Of a stretch of DNA of 64,000 nt, positions 51,482 through 59,863 are shown piece by piece (positions within the stretch are counted from its first letter, which is position 1; every line of letters starts with the position of its first letter). This DNA is from JBEEJZ01 sp046046915. GTDB taxonomy: Bacteria > Pseudomonadota > Gammaproteobacteria > Burkholderiales > Burkholderiaceae_C. Position numbers and translations under genes: made by a program. The stretch is taken from positions 10,849 to 74,848 of the forward strand of contig JBJOIT010000008.1 of the NCBI GenBank assembly GCA_046046915.1, given 5' to 3'. Under the pieces are notes generated by a model that saw only the letters and a list, made by a program, of their open reading frames with translations, was not told the origin of the DNA and did not search any database.

Positions 51482-51934
51482 ATGCCTGCAACCCTTAAAT
51501 CTCTGGCCACCGCGGTGGTCGCCGTGGCTGAGCCCAATACCAAAGTCCTTGCCGCAGCACAGCTCATGCGCCGACACCATGTGGGTGCACTGGTGGTGGT
51601 GGACGCAGACGAAAAAAGTAAACCTGTGGGCATCGTGACCGACCGCGATCTGGTGTTGGCCGTGATGGCCGAAGGCCTGGACACCAGCCTGTTCACAGCC
51701 GGCGATGTGATGTCTGGCAACCTGGTCACGGCCACGCCCGAGATGGATGCACTGGACGCGGTGGGATTGATGCGTGCCAAGCGTTTGCGTCGCCTGGTGG
51801 TTGTCGACGATGCTGGGCGGCTGATCGGCATCGTCACGCTGGAGGATCTGTTGGCCCTGATGGCGGGAGAACTGTCTGGCTTGGCGGGTGCTGTGGTGGG
51901 CGCCCGGGACAGGGAGTTGTCACAGCGGGCCTGA
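51482..51934 (+). CDS. CBS-domain protein (paired CBS)
   Basis: 150 aa made of two CBS motifs (about 10-70 and 80-135: NTKVLAAAQLMRRHHVGALVVVDADEKSKPVGIVTDRDLV, then DVMSGNLVTATPEMDALDAVGLMRAKRLRRLVVVDDAGRLIGIVTLEDLLALM). CBS pairs bind adenosyl nucleotides and act as energy sensors. Last gene of the kinase-FtsH locus. The ATG at 51482 follows a weak GGAG-like site. Confidence 0.9.
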   Translation: MPATLKSLATAVVAVAEPNTKVLAAAQLMRRHHVGALVVVDADEKSKPVGIVTDRDLVLAVMAEGLDTSLFTAGDVMSGNLVTATPEMDALDAVGLMRAKRLRRLVVVDDAGRLIGIVTLEDLLALMAGELSGLAGAVVGARDRELSQRA

Positions 51935-51970
51935 GCATTTCAGAGCCTCTGCAGCAGCGGTGGCGTGTGC

Positions 51971-53344
51971 CTAGGTGTTTCGGTTGCGTGCCAGGGGTGG
52001 GTTGCGCGCAAAGTAATTGCGGATGCCCCGCATCAGGGCCTCTGCGAGTTGCTCCTGGAATGCATCGCTGCGCAGACGGGCTTCTTCGTCAGGGTTGCTG
52101 ATGAAGGCGGTTTCGACCAGTACGCTGGGAATGTCGGGCGCTTTCAGCACGGCGAAGCCGGCTTGCTCGACCTTGGGCTTGTGCAAGCGTCCGACCTGCC
52201 GTATCTCGCCCAACATGGCACCGCCCAGCTGCAGGCTGTCATTGATTTGGGCGGTGGTGCTCATGTCGAAAAGAGCGTGTTTGACCTGCGCGTCTTGCAC
52301 GCCTATGTTCAGCCCTCCCACCAGATCGGCCTTGTTTTCCTTGGCTGCCATCCAGCGGGCAGCGCTGCTGGAAGCGGCCCCCTGGCTGAGGGCAAAGACG
52401 CTGGCGCCACCCGCCGTGGGGGTGAAAAACGCATCCGCATGGATGCTGACAAACAAGTCGGCCTGGACGCGCTGGGCTTTTTGCACTCGCACATGCAGCG
52501 GCACAAAAAAATCGGCATCCCGGGTCATGTATGCGCGCATCGCCAGTTTGCCGTCTCGTCCCTGTATGGTGGTCGAATTGATGCGCTCGCGTAGGCGATG
52601 GGCGATTTGGAGCACCACATCTTTTTCACGGGTGCCCGCGGGGCCCACGGCGCCAGGGTCTTCGCCACCGTGCCCTGGGTCGAGGGCAATCACCACGAGG
52701 CGGTCCGTTTGCCCTTGGACGGGCGTGGCTTGCACACCCGGAGCTGCGTTCGGTTTGGAACCCATGGTGGTAACGCTCCCTCTGGGCTGGTCTGCGCCGG
52801 TGTGGCGCTGGATCAGCTCGCCTAGGGGGTCGGGGCGGGCGTTGACGTTCGGTGTGGTAATGGTGCTGGCAAGGGCCTGTGGGGTTTTGTCGGCCAGGCG
52901 CTCTGCTATCAGCAATTCCAGCGGGTCCTGCGGTCGCGCAGGAAACAGATCGAACACCAAGCGGTGTTGGTAGGCCGCAATGGGGGGCAGGGTGAAGACT
53001 TGCGGCACCACTTCCTGCTTCAAGTCCAGTACCAGGCGCACCACCCCCGGCGCGTTTTGCCCTGCCCGGATGCCACTGATGTAGGGGTCGTCAGCGTGAA
53101 CTTTTGCGATCAGGTCCTGCAGGCCGGGCAGCAGATCGATGCCTTCCGTGTCGACCACCAACCTGGGTGGATCCTTGACGACAAAGGGTTTGGCTTTGAG
53201 GGCTGTGTCGGACTCGATCGTGACCCGGGTGTAGTCGGCTGCCGGCCACAAGCGTACGGCCACGATGGCGGCACCTCGGGCCAGGTGGGCGCTGCCCAGG
53301 AGCAGCGCCAGGGATCCGCCTTGCAGCAGGCTGCGTCGCTTCAT
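51971..53344 (-). CDS. amiC: N-acetylmuramoyl-L-alanine amidase (AMIN plus Amidase_3)
   Basis: 457 aa. A twin-arginine-containing leader (MKRRSLLQGGSLALLLGSAHLARG) fits the Tat export known for AmiC. An AMIN domain (about 28-130) targets septal peptidoglycan. The catalytic Amidase_3 domain starts VIALDPGHGGEDPGA (zinc His) and includes SIHADAF and SVLVETAFISNPDEE (catalytic Glu). It cleaves cross-wall peptidoglycan during daughter-cell separation. Coupled to tsaE by a 4-base overlap, a common betaproteobacterial arrangement. Confidence 0.93.
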   Translation of the reverse strand: MKRRSLLQGGSLALLLGSAHLARGAAIVAVRLWPAADYTRVTIESDTALKAKPFVVKDPPRLVVDTEGIDLLPGLQDLIAKVHADDPYISGIRAGQNAPGVVRLVLDLKQEVVPQVFTLPPIAAYQHRLVFDLFPARPQDPLELLIAERLADKTPQALASTITTPNVNARPDPLGELIQRHTGADQPRGSVTTMGSKPNAAPGVQATPVQGQTDRLVVIALDPGHGGEDPGAVGPAGTREKDVVLQIAHRLRERINSTTIQGRDGKLAMRAYMTRDADFFVPLHVRVQKAQRVQADLFVSIHADAFFTPTAGGASVFALSQGAASSSAARWMAAKENKADLVGGLNIGVQDAQVKHALFDMSTTAQINDSLQLGGAMLGEIRQVGRLHKPKVEQAGFAVLKAPDIPSVLVETAFISNPDEEARLRSDAFQEQLAEALMRGIRNYFARNPPLARNRNT

Positions 53345-53895
53345 GCCGTAGGGTCCTCGGCGCCGTGCCCAAAAAGGCTGGCTGGCAGGGTCTGGATCAG
53401 GCGGGCGCCGGCAGGGCTCTGTGCGCTAAGTTCCAGCAGCCTGACGTCCTCATCGACAGGGGATAGATGGAGGACCAGATCCGCCACAGGCAGAACGCCA
53501 GTAGCCTTCGCGGGCCACTCCGCCAATTTCAGACCAGTGCTCGCGAAGATGTCCCTGAAACCAGCGTCTTCCCACTCGCGAGGATCGCTGAATCGGTAAA
53601 AGTCAAAATGCCACACCATCAGGGGCGGGTGTCGTTCTGGCAGCTCGTAGGGCTCGACCACCGCGTAAGTCGGGCTTTTGATGCGACCCTCTACGCCCAG
53701 GCTGCGCAGCAGATGGCGCACCAGCGTGGTTTTGCCGGCGCCCAAGGGGCCGTGCAGTTCAACAAAGGCATTTTGCAGGTCGGGCTGCTCGGCCAGATGC
53801 TCAGCCAAGGCTTGCGTGGCGGCCTCGGACCGCAGCACAACGGTTTTTACAATGGGTCGGTGACGATCGACAAGGTTCAAATCAACAGCAAGCAT
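53341..53895 (-). CDS. tsaE: tRNA threonylcarbamoyladenosine biosynthesis ATPase TsaE
   Basis: Energises the TsaBDE complex making t6A37 in ANN-decoding tRNAs. Walker A GPLGAGKTT, then RSLGVEGRIKSPTYAVVEPYEL, HFDFYRFSDPREWEDAGF and the late LAEWPAKA. From ATG 53895 the product has 184 aa, somewhat longer than usual (about 155); a downstream GTG near VLRSEAATQALAEHLA would give the normal length. The N-terminal region overlaps the divergent queG start region. Confidence 0.93.
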   Translation of the reverse strand: MLAVDLNLVDRHRPIVKTVVLRSEAATQALAEHLAEQPDLQNAFVELHGPLGAGKTTLVRHLLRSLGVEGRIKSPTYAVVEPYELPERHPPLMVWHFDFYRFSDPREWEDAGFRDIFASTGLKLAEWPAKATGVLPVADLVLHLSPVDEDVRLLELSAQSPAGARLIQTLPASLFGHGAEDPTA

Positions 53896-54963
53896 CTGGT
53901 GTCTCGGGTTAGGGCCTGGGCCCTTGAGTTGGGATTTTCCCAAATTGGCGTGGCAGGTGTCGATTTGTCCACAGCCGAGCCGGGCTTATTGGCTTGGTTG
54001 GAAGCGGGTTTTCATGGCGACATGGGCTACATGGCACAGCATGGCTTGAAAAGAGCCCGTCCTGCCGAGCTGGTGCCAGGTACTGTGAGTGTGATCACGG
54101 TGCGCATGGATTACCTGCCGGCTGCGACCCCAGTCGATTGGCAGAACCACGAGCTGCGTCGCCTGGACCAACCTGGTGAGGCAGTGGTGTCTTTGTACGC
54201 TCGTGGCCGGGATTACCACAAGGTATTGCGCAAGCGCCTTCAGCAACTGTGTGAGCGCCTGGTGACAGAGGTCGGACCAGTGGGTTACCGAGCCTTCACG
54301 GACTCCGCACCTGTGCTTGAAGCCGAACTGGCCCAGCGCAGCGGACACGGCTGGCGGGGCAAGCACACCTTGGTGCTGAACCGTGATGGTGGCTCCATGT
54401 TTTTTCTGGGCGAGATTTATCTGGACCTGGCCCTGCCTGAAACGGAGCCTGGCTCAGCCCACTGCGGCGCCTGCACCGCCTGCCTGACGGCCTGCCCTAC
54501 GCAGGCGATCGTGGCGCCTTACCGCCTGGATGCGCGGCGCTGCATTTCTTATCTGACGATTGAACATGCCGGGCCCATACCTTTGGCGCTGCGCCCCCTG
54601 ATAGGCAACCGAATCTACGGTTGTGATGACTGCCAGCTGGTCTGCCCCTGGAACAAATACGCCCGACGCCAGGCGCTACCAGATTTTGATGAGCGGGCAG
54701 GCTTGGGTAGCAGCCAGTTGTTGACCTTGATGGCTTGGCAGGAGGCTCACTTTTTGCGCCACACCGAGGGCAGTGCCATACGGCGCATCGGTTTTGAGCG
54801 CTGGCAACGTAACCTGGCCGTGGCGCTAGGAAATGCCTTGCGCAGTCGCCATGACCCTGCGATAGTGAGAGCCTTGGAGGCATCAAAATCGTCTGTCAGC
54901 CCATTGGTCGCCGAGCATGTCTGTTGGGCGTTGGCGCAAGGCCAAGGCGCTGACCAGACTTGA
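53860..54963 (+). CDS. queG: Epoxyqueuosine reductase
   Basis: Last step of queuosine synthesis, a cobalamin and Fe-S dependent reduction on tRNA. ALELGFSQIGVAGVDL near the N-terminus, the YARGRDYHKVLRKRL region, a first iron-sulfur motif CGACTACLTACPTQAI and a second CDDCQLVCPWNK, then a C-terminal HEAT-like tail. GTG starts at 53860 and 53899 are both possible; the longer leaves a 36-base divergent overlap with tsaE. Confidence 0.93.
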   Translation: MTIDKVQINSKHLVSRVRAWALELGFSQIGVAGVDLSTAEPGLLAWLEAGFHGDMGYMAQHGLKRARPAELVPGTVSVITVRMDYLPAATPVDWQNHELRRLDQPGEAVVSLYARGRDYHKVLRKRLQQLCERLVTEVGPVGYRAFTDSAPVLEAELAQRSGHGWRGKHTLVLNRDGGSMFFLGEIYLDLALPETEPGSAHCGACTACLTACPTQAIVAPYRLDARRCISYLTIEHAGPIPLALRPLIGNRIYGCDDCQLVCPWNKYARRQALPDFDERAGLGSSQLLTLMAWQEAHFLRHTEGSAIRRIGFERWQRNLAVALGNALRSRHDPAIVRALEASKSSVSPLVAEHVCWALAQGQGADQT

Positions 54964-54981
54964 AACACATAGGTCACTGCC

Positions 54982-55569
54982 ATGTCCATGCGATTTACCT
55001 ACGTCAGCCCGCAATTGCCAGAAAACAAGATGCGTCTGTATCCAACCAAGGTCATCAACGTGATCGGTGGGCCGGGGTGTGACAAGTCCATGTTCACTGC
55101 CGCCATCATTTTGTATTTGAGCATTCGCCAAAAATCGGTGGAGCAGATACCGGACTTTGCCAAGTCACTGGTCTGGCAAAAAAACTATGAAGTGCTCAAA
55201 AACCAGTATTTCATTGCGCAGCAGCACATGCGCATGATTGAGCTGATGGACGGCCAGGTGCAGTTTCTGGTGAGCGAGTGCTCCCTGCCGCAGATTCTTT
55301 ATTACAACGAAACCTACCCGGACAATATCTGCGACGTTGCCAAGACGCGGCAACAAATCCTGGAATGGCATAGGCAAACCAATAGCATCAACATCATGGT
55401 GGAGCGCGGCGACCGTAAGTACAACCACACGGGTCGCTTCCAGGATGAGGATCAGGCTTTGGAGGTGGACAAGGGCTTACGGCACACACTGCGCCGCGAG
55501 GGTATTGCGTTTACTGCCCTGAAGCCAGACCTGGAAGCCATCAATGCCTTTGCTGCCACGCTGGTGTAA
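54982..55569 (+). CDS. P-loop kinase/ATPase-like protein with altered Walker A
   Basis: 195 aa. KVINVIGGPGCDKSMFTAA (23-41) occupies the Walker A position, but the usual Gly before Lys is Asp (GPGCDKS rather than GPGSGKS). The rest (DFAKSLVWQKNYEVLKNQYFIAQQHMRMIELMDGQVQFLVSECSLPQILYYN, IMVERGDRKYNHTGRFQDEDQALEVDKGLR) fits a NadR/deoxynucleoside-kinase-like fold often met in phages and accessory regions. The substrate is unknown. It follows queG by 18 bases. Base composition appears lower in GC than that of its neighbours. Confidence 0.7.
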   Translation: MSMRFTYVSPQLPENKMRLYPTKVINVIGGPGCDKSMFTAAIILYLSIRQKSVEQIPDFAKSLVWQKNYEVLKNQYFIAQQHMRMIELMDGQVQFLVSECSLPQILYYNETYPDNICDVAKTRQQILEWHRQTNSINIMVERGDRKYNHTGRFQDEDQALEVDKGLRHTLRREGIAFTALKPDLEAINAFAATLV

Positions 55570-55593
55570 GAACTAGCTTTCAGGTATCAGCGT

Positions 55594-56499
55594 TCAGCGC
55601 AACAGGCCGAGCGCAAACGGTAAGCTGAGCATGCCCATCAAGGTCGACAGGGTCACCAGGCCTGCCACGTAGGCGCCGTCATAGCCCATGCGGGCCGCCA
55701 GCACATAGCAGCTAGAGGCAGTTGGCAGGGCTGAAAAGGCCAGCAGCACCGTGGTCTGCACCTCTGGCAGACCGAACAAGCGGGCGACGCCCCATGCTGT
55801 CATGGGTAACAGTGCATGGCGTATGGCCAGCACGCTGATCGCCAGGGCTTTGGCACGGGCAAGGGCTCCAAACTGCATGCCGGCGCCTGCCGCCATCAAG
55901 CCCAGCGCAAGGGAAGCGGCCCCCACCCGCGTGACCGTGGGCTCCAGCCACAAAGGCATGACAAAGCCCATCACATTCGCGATCAGTCCCGAGGCGGTGC
56001 CGATGATCAGTGGGTTGCGTACCAGCTCTCCGAGCAGGCCCCTTTGTGCGTGGCGTGCCATCGGCCAGACCGCTGCCACGTTGAAAAGCGGGACACATAC
56101 GCCGATCAACACGGCGATCAGTTGCACGCCCTGCGGACCCGCCAGCCTTTCTGCCAGTGCCAGGCCAATGAAGGAGTTGAAGCGAAACGCGATTTGTGCG
56201 CTGGCGGCGTGGTCGCGCTGGGCAATGTGGCTGCCCAGCCAAGGCACGTGCGGCAGCAGGTAAGCCAGGCCTATGCCGACCAGACCTAGCGTCCAACCGG
56301 AGCCGATCAGGCTGGAGGCGGCCAGCAGATCGATGGGCGTGCGCGAGATAGATTGAAACAGCAGCACCGGGAACAAAAAGTAGTACACCAGGGTTTCGAC
56401 CTGAGCCCAGACAGTTTTGTTGAGGGCAGTGAAGCGGCAAACCAGGTAGCCACACAAGATCAGGGAAAAATCCGGGAAGAGGAGCTGGGCGTAGTTCAC
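55594..56499 (-). CDS. AEC (auxin efflux carrier) family transporter
   Basis: 301 aa from a GTG start at 56499, which matches the usual AEC N-terminus (QLLFPDFSLILCGYLVCRF). About ten hydrophobic segments lie in two repeats, with NPLIIGTASGLIAN and a C-terminal LPTASSCYVLAARMGYD block typical of the family. Bacterial members export or import small carboxylates. The longer frame up to 56643 overlaps the next gene's leader and is rejected. Confidence 0.88.
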   Translation of the reverse strand: MNYAQLLFPDFSLILCGYLVCRFTALNKTVWAQVETLVYYFLFPVLLFQSISRTPIDLLAASSLIGSGWTLGLVGIGLAYLLPHVPWLGSHIAQRDHAASAQIAFRFNSFIGLALAERLAGPQGVQLIAVLIGVCVPLFNVAAVWPMARHAQRGLLGELVRNPLIIGTASGLIANVMGFVMPLWLEPTVTRVGAASLALGLMAAGAGMQFGALARAKALAISVLAIRHALLPMTAWGVARLFGLPEVQTTVLLAFSALPTASSCYVLAARMGYDGAYVAGLVTLSTLMGMLSLPFALGLLR

Positions 56500-56624
56500 C
56501 CTGCCGAGAATACCAGCGACCAACCCCGGTTCTAGGGTTTGCCCTAGGGCAAGTCGCTGGTCAGCGAGGCTTGCAGGCCTGTTTATTGCTGTATCTTTGC
56601 CATTCAACTCTGCGAGGAATAAAT

Positions 56625-57596
56625 ATGCATCGTCGTGTTCCATTGGCTTGTGTCATCGCCGCCGCGCTGGCCACAGCAGGTTCTGCCTGGGCCCAGTCCT
56701 ACCCCAACAAAGTCATCAAGTTGCAGGTGCCTTTTGCGCCTGGTGGCACGACCGATATCGTGGCCCGTGTCATTGCCGAGCCGCTGGGCAAGGCCTTGGG
56801 CCAGAATGTGGTGGTTGAAAACAAGGCCGGCGGTGGTGGCGTCGTGGGCGCCAATGAAATCGCCAAGACGACGCCGGATGGTTACTTGCTGGGCGTGGCC
56901 ACCGTGTCGACGACGGCTGCCAATCCCGCCATCAACCCCAAAATTCCCTACAACGCAGCGACGGATTTCACTGCCATCGTCAACATTGCTGCAACACCTA
57001 ATGTGATTGCGGTTCACCCCAGCTTTCCTGCTAAAAACTACAAGGAATTCGTGGAGGTGCTGAAGAAATCTCCGGGCAAATATTCTTATTCCTCCTCCGG
57101 AACCGGGGGCATTGGGCACCTGCAAACGGAACTTTGGAAGAGTTTGCAAGGTGTCTTTCTGACCCACATTCCCTACGGTGGTGCAGGGCCCGCACTTCGT
57201 GACACGGTGGGTGGGCAGGTGGAAATTATTTTTGACAACGTACCCTCTGCCTTGCCGCATATCAAAGCGGGTCGTCTCGTCGCCATGGCTGTGGCGGCAC
57301 CTCAACGCCTGGCATCCATGCCCGATGTTCCTACCTTCAAGGAGTTGGGCCTGGAGCCCGTCAATCGCATGGCTTACTACGGCATTCTGGGCCCCAAGGG
57401 CTTGCCGCGCGAGGTGGTGGATAAGGTCAATTCGGCCACCCGCAAGGCCCTGGAAGACCCGGGTGTGCGCAAGCGTATCGAAGATACGGGCTCTGTCGTG
57501 CTCGGCAACACACCTGAGCAATTTGCGCAGCAAATGAAAGACGAACTCGCTGTCTACAAGAAGGTGGTGGAGACTGCCAAGCTGACGCTGGATTGA
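56625..57596 (+). CDS. Bug-family tripartite tricarboxylate transporter receptor
   Basis: 323 aa with a signal peptide (MHRRVPLACVIAAALATAGSAWA). TctC/Bug fold: YPNKVIKLQVPFAPGGTTDIVARVIAEPLGKALGQNVVVENKAGGGGVVGANEIAKTTPDGYLLG and PYGGAGPALRDTVGGQVEIIFDNVPSALPHIKAGRL. The ATG at 56625 follows GCGAGGA. Such orphan receptors are abundant in Burkholderiales; the ligand is unknown and the membrane partners TctA/TctB are not in the window. Confidence 0.92.
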   Translation: MHRRVPLACVIAAALATAGSAWAQSYPNKVIKLQVPFAPGGTTDIVARVIAEPLGKALGQNVVVENKAGGGGVVGANEIAKTTPDGYLLGVATVSTTAANPAINPKIPYNAATDFTAIVNIAATPNVIAVHPSFPAKNYKEFVEVLKKSPGKYSYSSSGTGGIGHLQTELWKSLQGVFLTHIPYGGAGPALRDTVGGQVEIIFDNVPSALPHIKAGRLVAMAVAAPQRLASMPDVPTFKELGLEPVNRMAYYGILGPKGLPREVVDKVNSATRKALEDPGVRKRIEDTGSVVLGNTPEQFAQQMKDELAVYKKVVETAKLTLD

Positions 57597-58537
57597 CGCT
57601 GGTGACCCAATCGGCGGGCGTGTCCCAGCCTGCATCTGCCCCTGTGCACCCCAGCATCGATGCCTTTGTCGATGCGCTCTGGCTGGAGGATGGGCTGGCT
57701 CGTCTGACCCTGGAGGCCTATCGTCGTGATCTGCGTATGTTCAACGATTGGCTGGTGGCTCAGGGCAAAGTGCTGACGGAGGTGGTCGAGCACGACTTGA
57801 CTGCCTACTTTGCGGCACGCCATGCCGGTAGCCGTGCCACCTCGGCCAACCGTCGGCTGACGGTCTTCAAGCGTTACTTTCGCTGGGCCTTGCGCGAGCG
57901 CCTGATGGCTGCGGATCCCACTTTACGGCTGCAGCCCGCACGGCAAGCCATGCGCCTGCCCAAATCACTGACCGAGCAGCAAGTAGAAGCTCTGCTGGCC
58001 GCACCTGATGTGGGCCTGCCCCTGGGCGTGCGTGACCGCACCATGTTGGAGCTGATGTACGCCAGTGGCTTGCGGGTCAGCGAGCTGGTGAGCCTGAAAG
58101 TCATCCACATCAGTCTGCATGACCATGTGCTGCGGGTGCTGGGCAAGGGCAACAAGGAACGCCTGGTGCCGTTTGGTGAAGTCGCTGGGCAGTGGTTACA
58201 GCGTTACCTCAATCAGGCCCGGTCAGCCATCATGGGCGGGTTGACGTCGGATGATCTCTTTGTCACTGCCCGAGGTTCCAAGGCGGGCTCGGCCATGACC
58301 CGAGTGAATTTTTGGGCCATCGTCAAACAGCATGCGGCATCGGCGGGTATCACGGTGCCGTTATCTCCGCACACCCTGCGACATGCTTTCGCCACGCATC
58401 TGATCAACCATGGCGCGGACCTACGGGCGGTGCAGCTGCTGCTGGGGCACGCCGATATTTCGACCACCACCATTTACACCCATGTGGCAAGGGAGCGTCT
58501 GCGCCACATTCATGGGCAGCACCACCCGCGGGGCTGA
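57593..58537 (+). CDS. xerD: Tyrosine recombinase XerD
   Basis: Resolves chromosome dimers at dif with XerC. About 314 aa. The N-terminal SAM-like domain includes LTLEAYRRDLRMFNDWLVAQG. The catalytic domain has Arg in YASGLRVSELVSL, Lys in GKGNKERLVP, the HTLRHAFATHL box, LGHADISTTTIYTHV (Tyr nucleophile). The TTG start at 57593 overlaps the Bug stop by 4 bases; GTG 57602 is an alternative. Size and absence of phage genes favour the housekeeping enzyme. Confidence 0.92.
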   Translation: MTLVTQSAGVSQPASAPVHPSIDAFVDALWLEDGLARLTLEAYRRDLRMFNDWLVAQGKVLTEVVEHDLTAYFAARHAGSRATSANRRLTVFKRYFRWALRERLMAADPTLRLQPARQAMRLPKSLTEQQVEALLAAPDVGLPLGVRDRTMLELMYASGLRVSELVSLKVIHISLHDHVLRVLGKGNKERLVPFGEVAGQWLQRYLNQARSAIMGGLTSDDLFVTARGSKAGSAMTRVNFWAIVKQHAASAGITVPLSPHTLRHAFATHLINHGADLRAVQLLLGHADISTTTIYTHVARERLRHIHGQHHPRG

Positions 58538-58553
58538 ATAGGCTGTGGCGTTG

Positions 58554-59807
58554 TCAGTCGAGCAGAGATTCGGCCCAGGCCAGGGCTTGCAAGTGCGCCC
58601 AATTGACCTGATGGTTGCTAAGCTGCAGGGTAGTGGCGGCCTGTGCAAAAACCGCATCGTCGGCCTCCTCGCAGGCCAGGGTCAGCTGCAAAAAGGGCGC
58701 CAACGGGCCACAGTTCTGTAACAGTGCATCGGTGACTTCGGTGGGTAGTGCAATCGCGGCAAGGGCCTTGTCCAAAGGCACACCCAACAAGATGTCCAGC
58801 ATGGAAAAAATGCCGACCAAGAAGGCGTTTTCGCTTTCTTCCGGTGGAAGAGTCTCCGCTGCCAGTAGTTCCATCAAACGCCCACGCACAATGGCGGTGT
58901 GGCCTACAGCAGGCGCCAAGTCAGAGGACTTGGAGGTGGTCAGCAGCAGAGCGGCCCATCGAAAGAGCTTTTTCAGGCCCAGAATCATGACGGCATGGCG
59001 AAAGGAGGTGACCTCCTTGGTGAGCCCAAAACCGGCCGAATTGATGAAGCGCAGCAAGGTAAACGAAAGCACGGCATCGCGCTTAAGCAGCTCTTCGATG
59101 TCCGCCGTGCTGGCCTGGTTGCGCACCAGGTTAATGAGCTGGACGATGGTGGCCTGCGAGGGGCGTATCGAATGCCCCGTGAAGAGCTCGGGCTTGGCGA
59201 ACCAGTAGCCCTGAAACAAGGACACCCCCAGATCGCGGCATTGCTCGAACTGCTCGGCCGTCTCCACTTTCTCGGCGATGACCTTGATGTGACTGTGTTT
59301 GAGTGCCTGCCGCAGCGTGGGGGCGACTTCAGCAGGCGTCAACCGGGTTAGGTCAACCTTGACAAATGAGGCCAGTGCAAGCCAGGAAGAAAAGTTCTCG
59401 GCCAGCACGAATTGATCGAATGCAATTCTGAAGCCGCGCTTGGTGATCTCCAGCAGACGCTGGCGACCCATCTCGACATCTTGGGGCGTTGCGCTGTCGG
59501 GGGGCGGGAGCTCCAAGACCACCTGGTCCGGCAAAATCAGGTCTAAATGACCGCCGGCCAGACTGTCATGGGTGCAATTCACAAACATCAGTTTGCGCTC
59601 TACCAGCACCGTGTTGTCTGCCTGTGACAAAACGTTGAAGAGCAGCTCGGCGTCGCTGGCGGCGGTGTGCGTCAGATCCTTGCGAGAGCGATCAAACAAC
59701 TCGTAGCCAAAAATGACCCTGTGCACGTCCAGTATGGGCTGTCGTGCAATGGCTTTGGGCCCGTGAGTGAGCGTTGTATCTGTGCTGTCGGGTGGGGTTG
59801 TCTGCAT
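58554..59807 (-). CDS. EAL-HDOD signalling protein (YuxH type), EAL probably inactive
   Basis: 417 aa. The N-terminal 200 residues resemble an EAL phosphodiesterase fold (ARQPILDVHRVIFGYELFDR, GFRIAFDQFVLAENFSSWLALASFVKVDLTR, VIAEKVETAEQF, GYWFAKPE), but the EAL signature reads YELFDR and the DDFGTG loop is FDQFVL, so hydrolysis of cyclic di-GMP is unlikely. The C-terminal HDOD domain (about 205-400) has LLKRDAVLSFTLLRFINSAGFG and a regulatory fold. Proteins of this kind bind rather than destroy the nucleotide or act in surface-behaviour control. Confidence 0.9.
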   Translation of the reverse strand: MQTTPPDSTDTTLTHGPKAIARQPILDVHRVIFGYELFDRSRKDLTHTAASDAELLFNVLSQADNTVLVERKLMFVNCTHDSLAGGHLDLILPDQVVLELPPPDSATPQDVEMGRQRLLEITKRGFRIAFDQFVLAENFSSWLALASFVKVDLTRLTPAEVAPTLRQALKHSHIKVIAEKVETAEQFEQCRDLGVSLFQGYWFAKPELFTGHSIRPSQATIVQLINLVRNQASTADIEELLKRDAVLSFTLLRFINSAGFGLTKEVTSFRHAVMILGLKKLFRWAALLLTTSKSSDLAPAVGHTAIVRGRLMELLAAETLPPEESENAFLVGIFSMLDILLGVPLDKALAAIALPTEVTDALLQNCGPLAPFLQLTLACEEADDAVFAQAATTLQLSNHQVNWAHLQALAWAESLLD

Positions 59808-59863
59808 GGCGTCTATTTGTGCGGTTGGCTTATTTTAGAGAGGCGCACAAGACGGATGTCCTG

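Noticed and set aside
57593..58537. Recombinase considered as a phage or island integrase
   Set aside because: Length, the LGHADISTTTIYTHV ending and ordinary neighbours fit XerD; no phage genes or attachment repeats are nearby.
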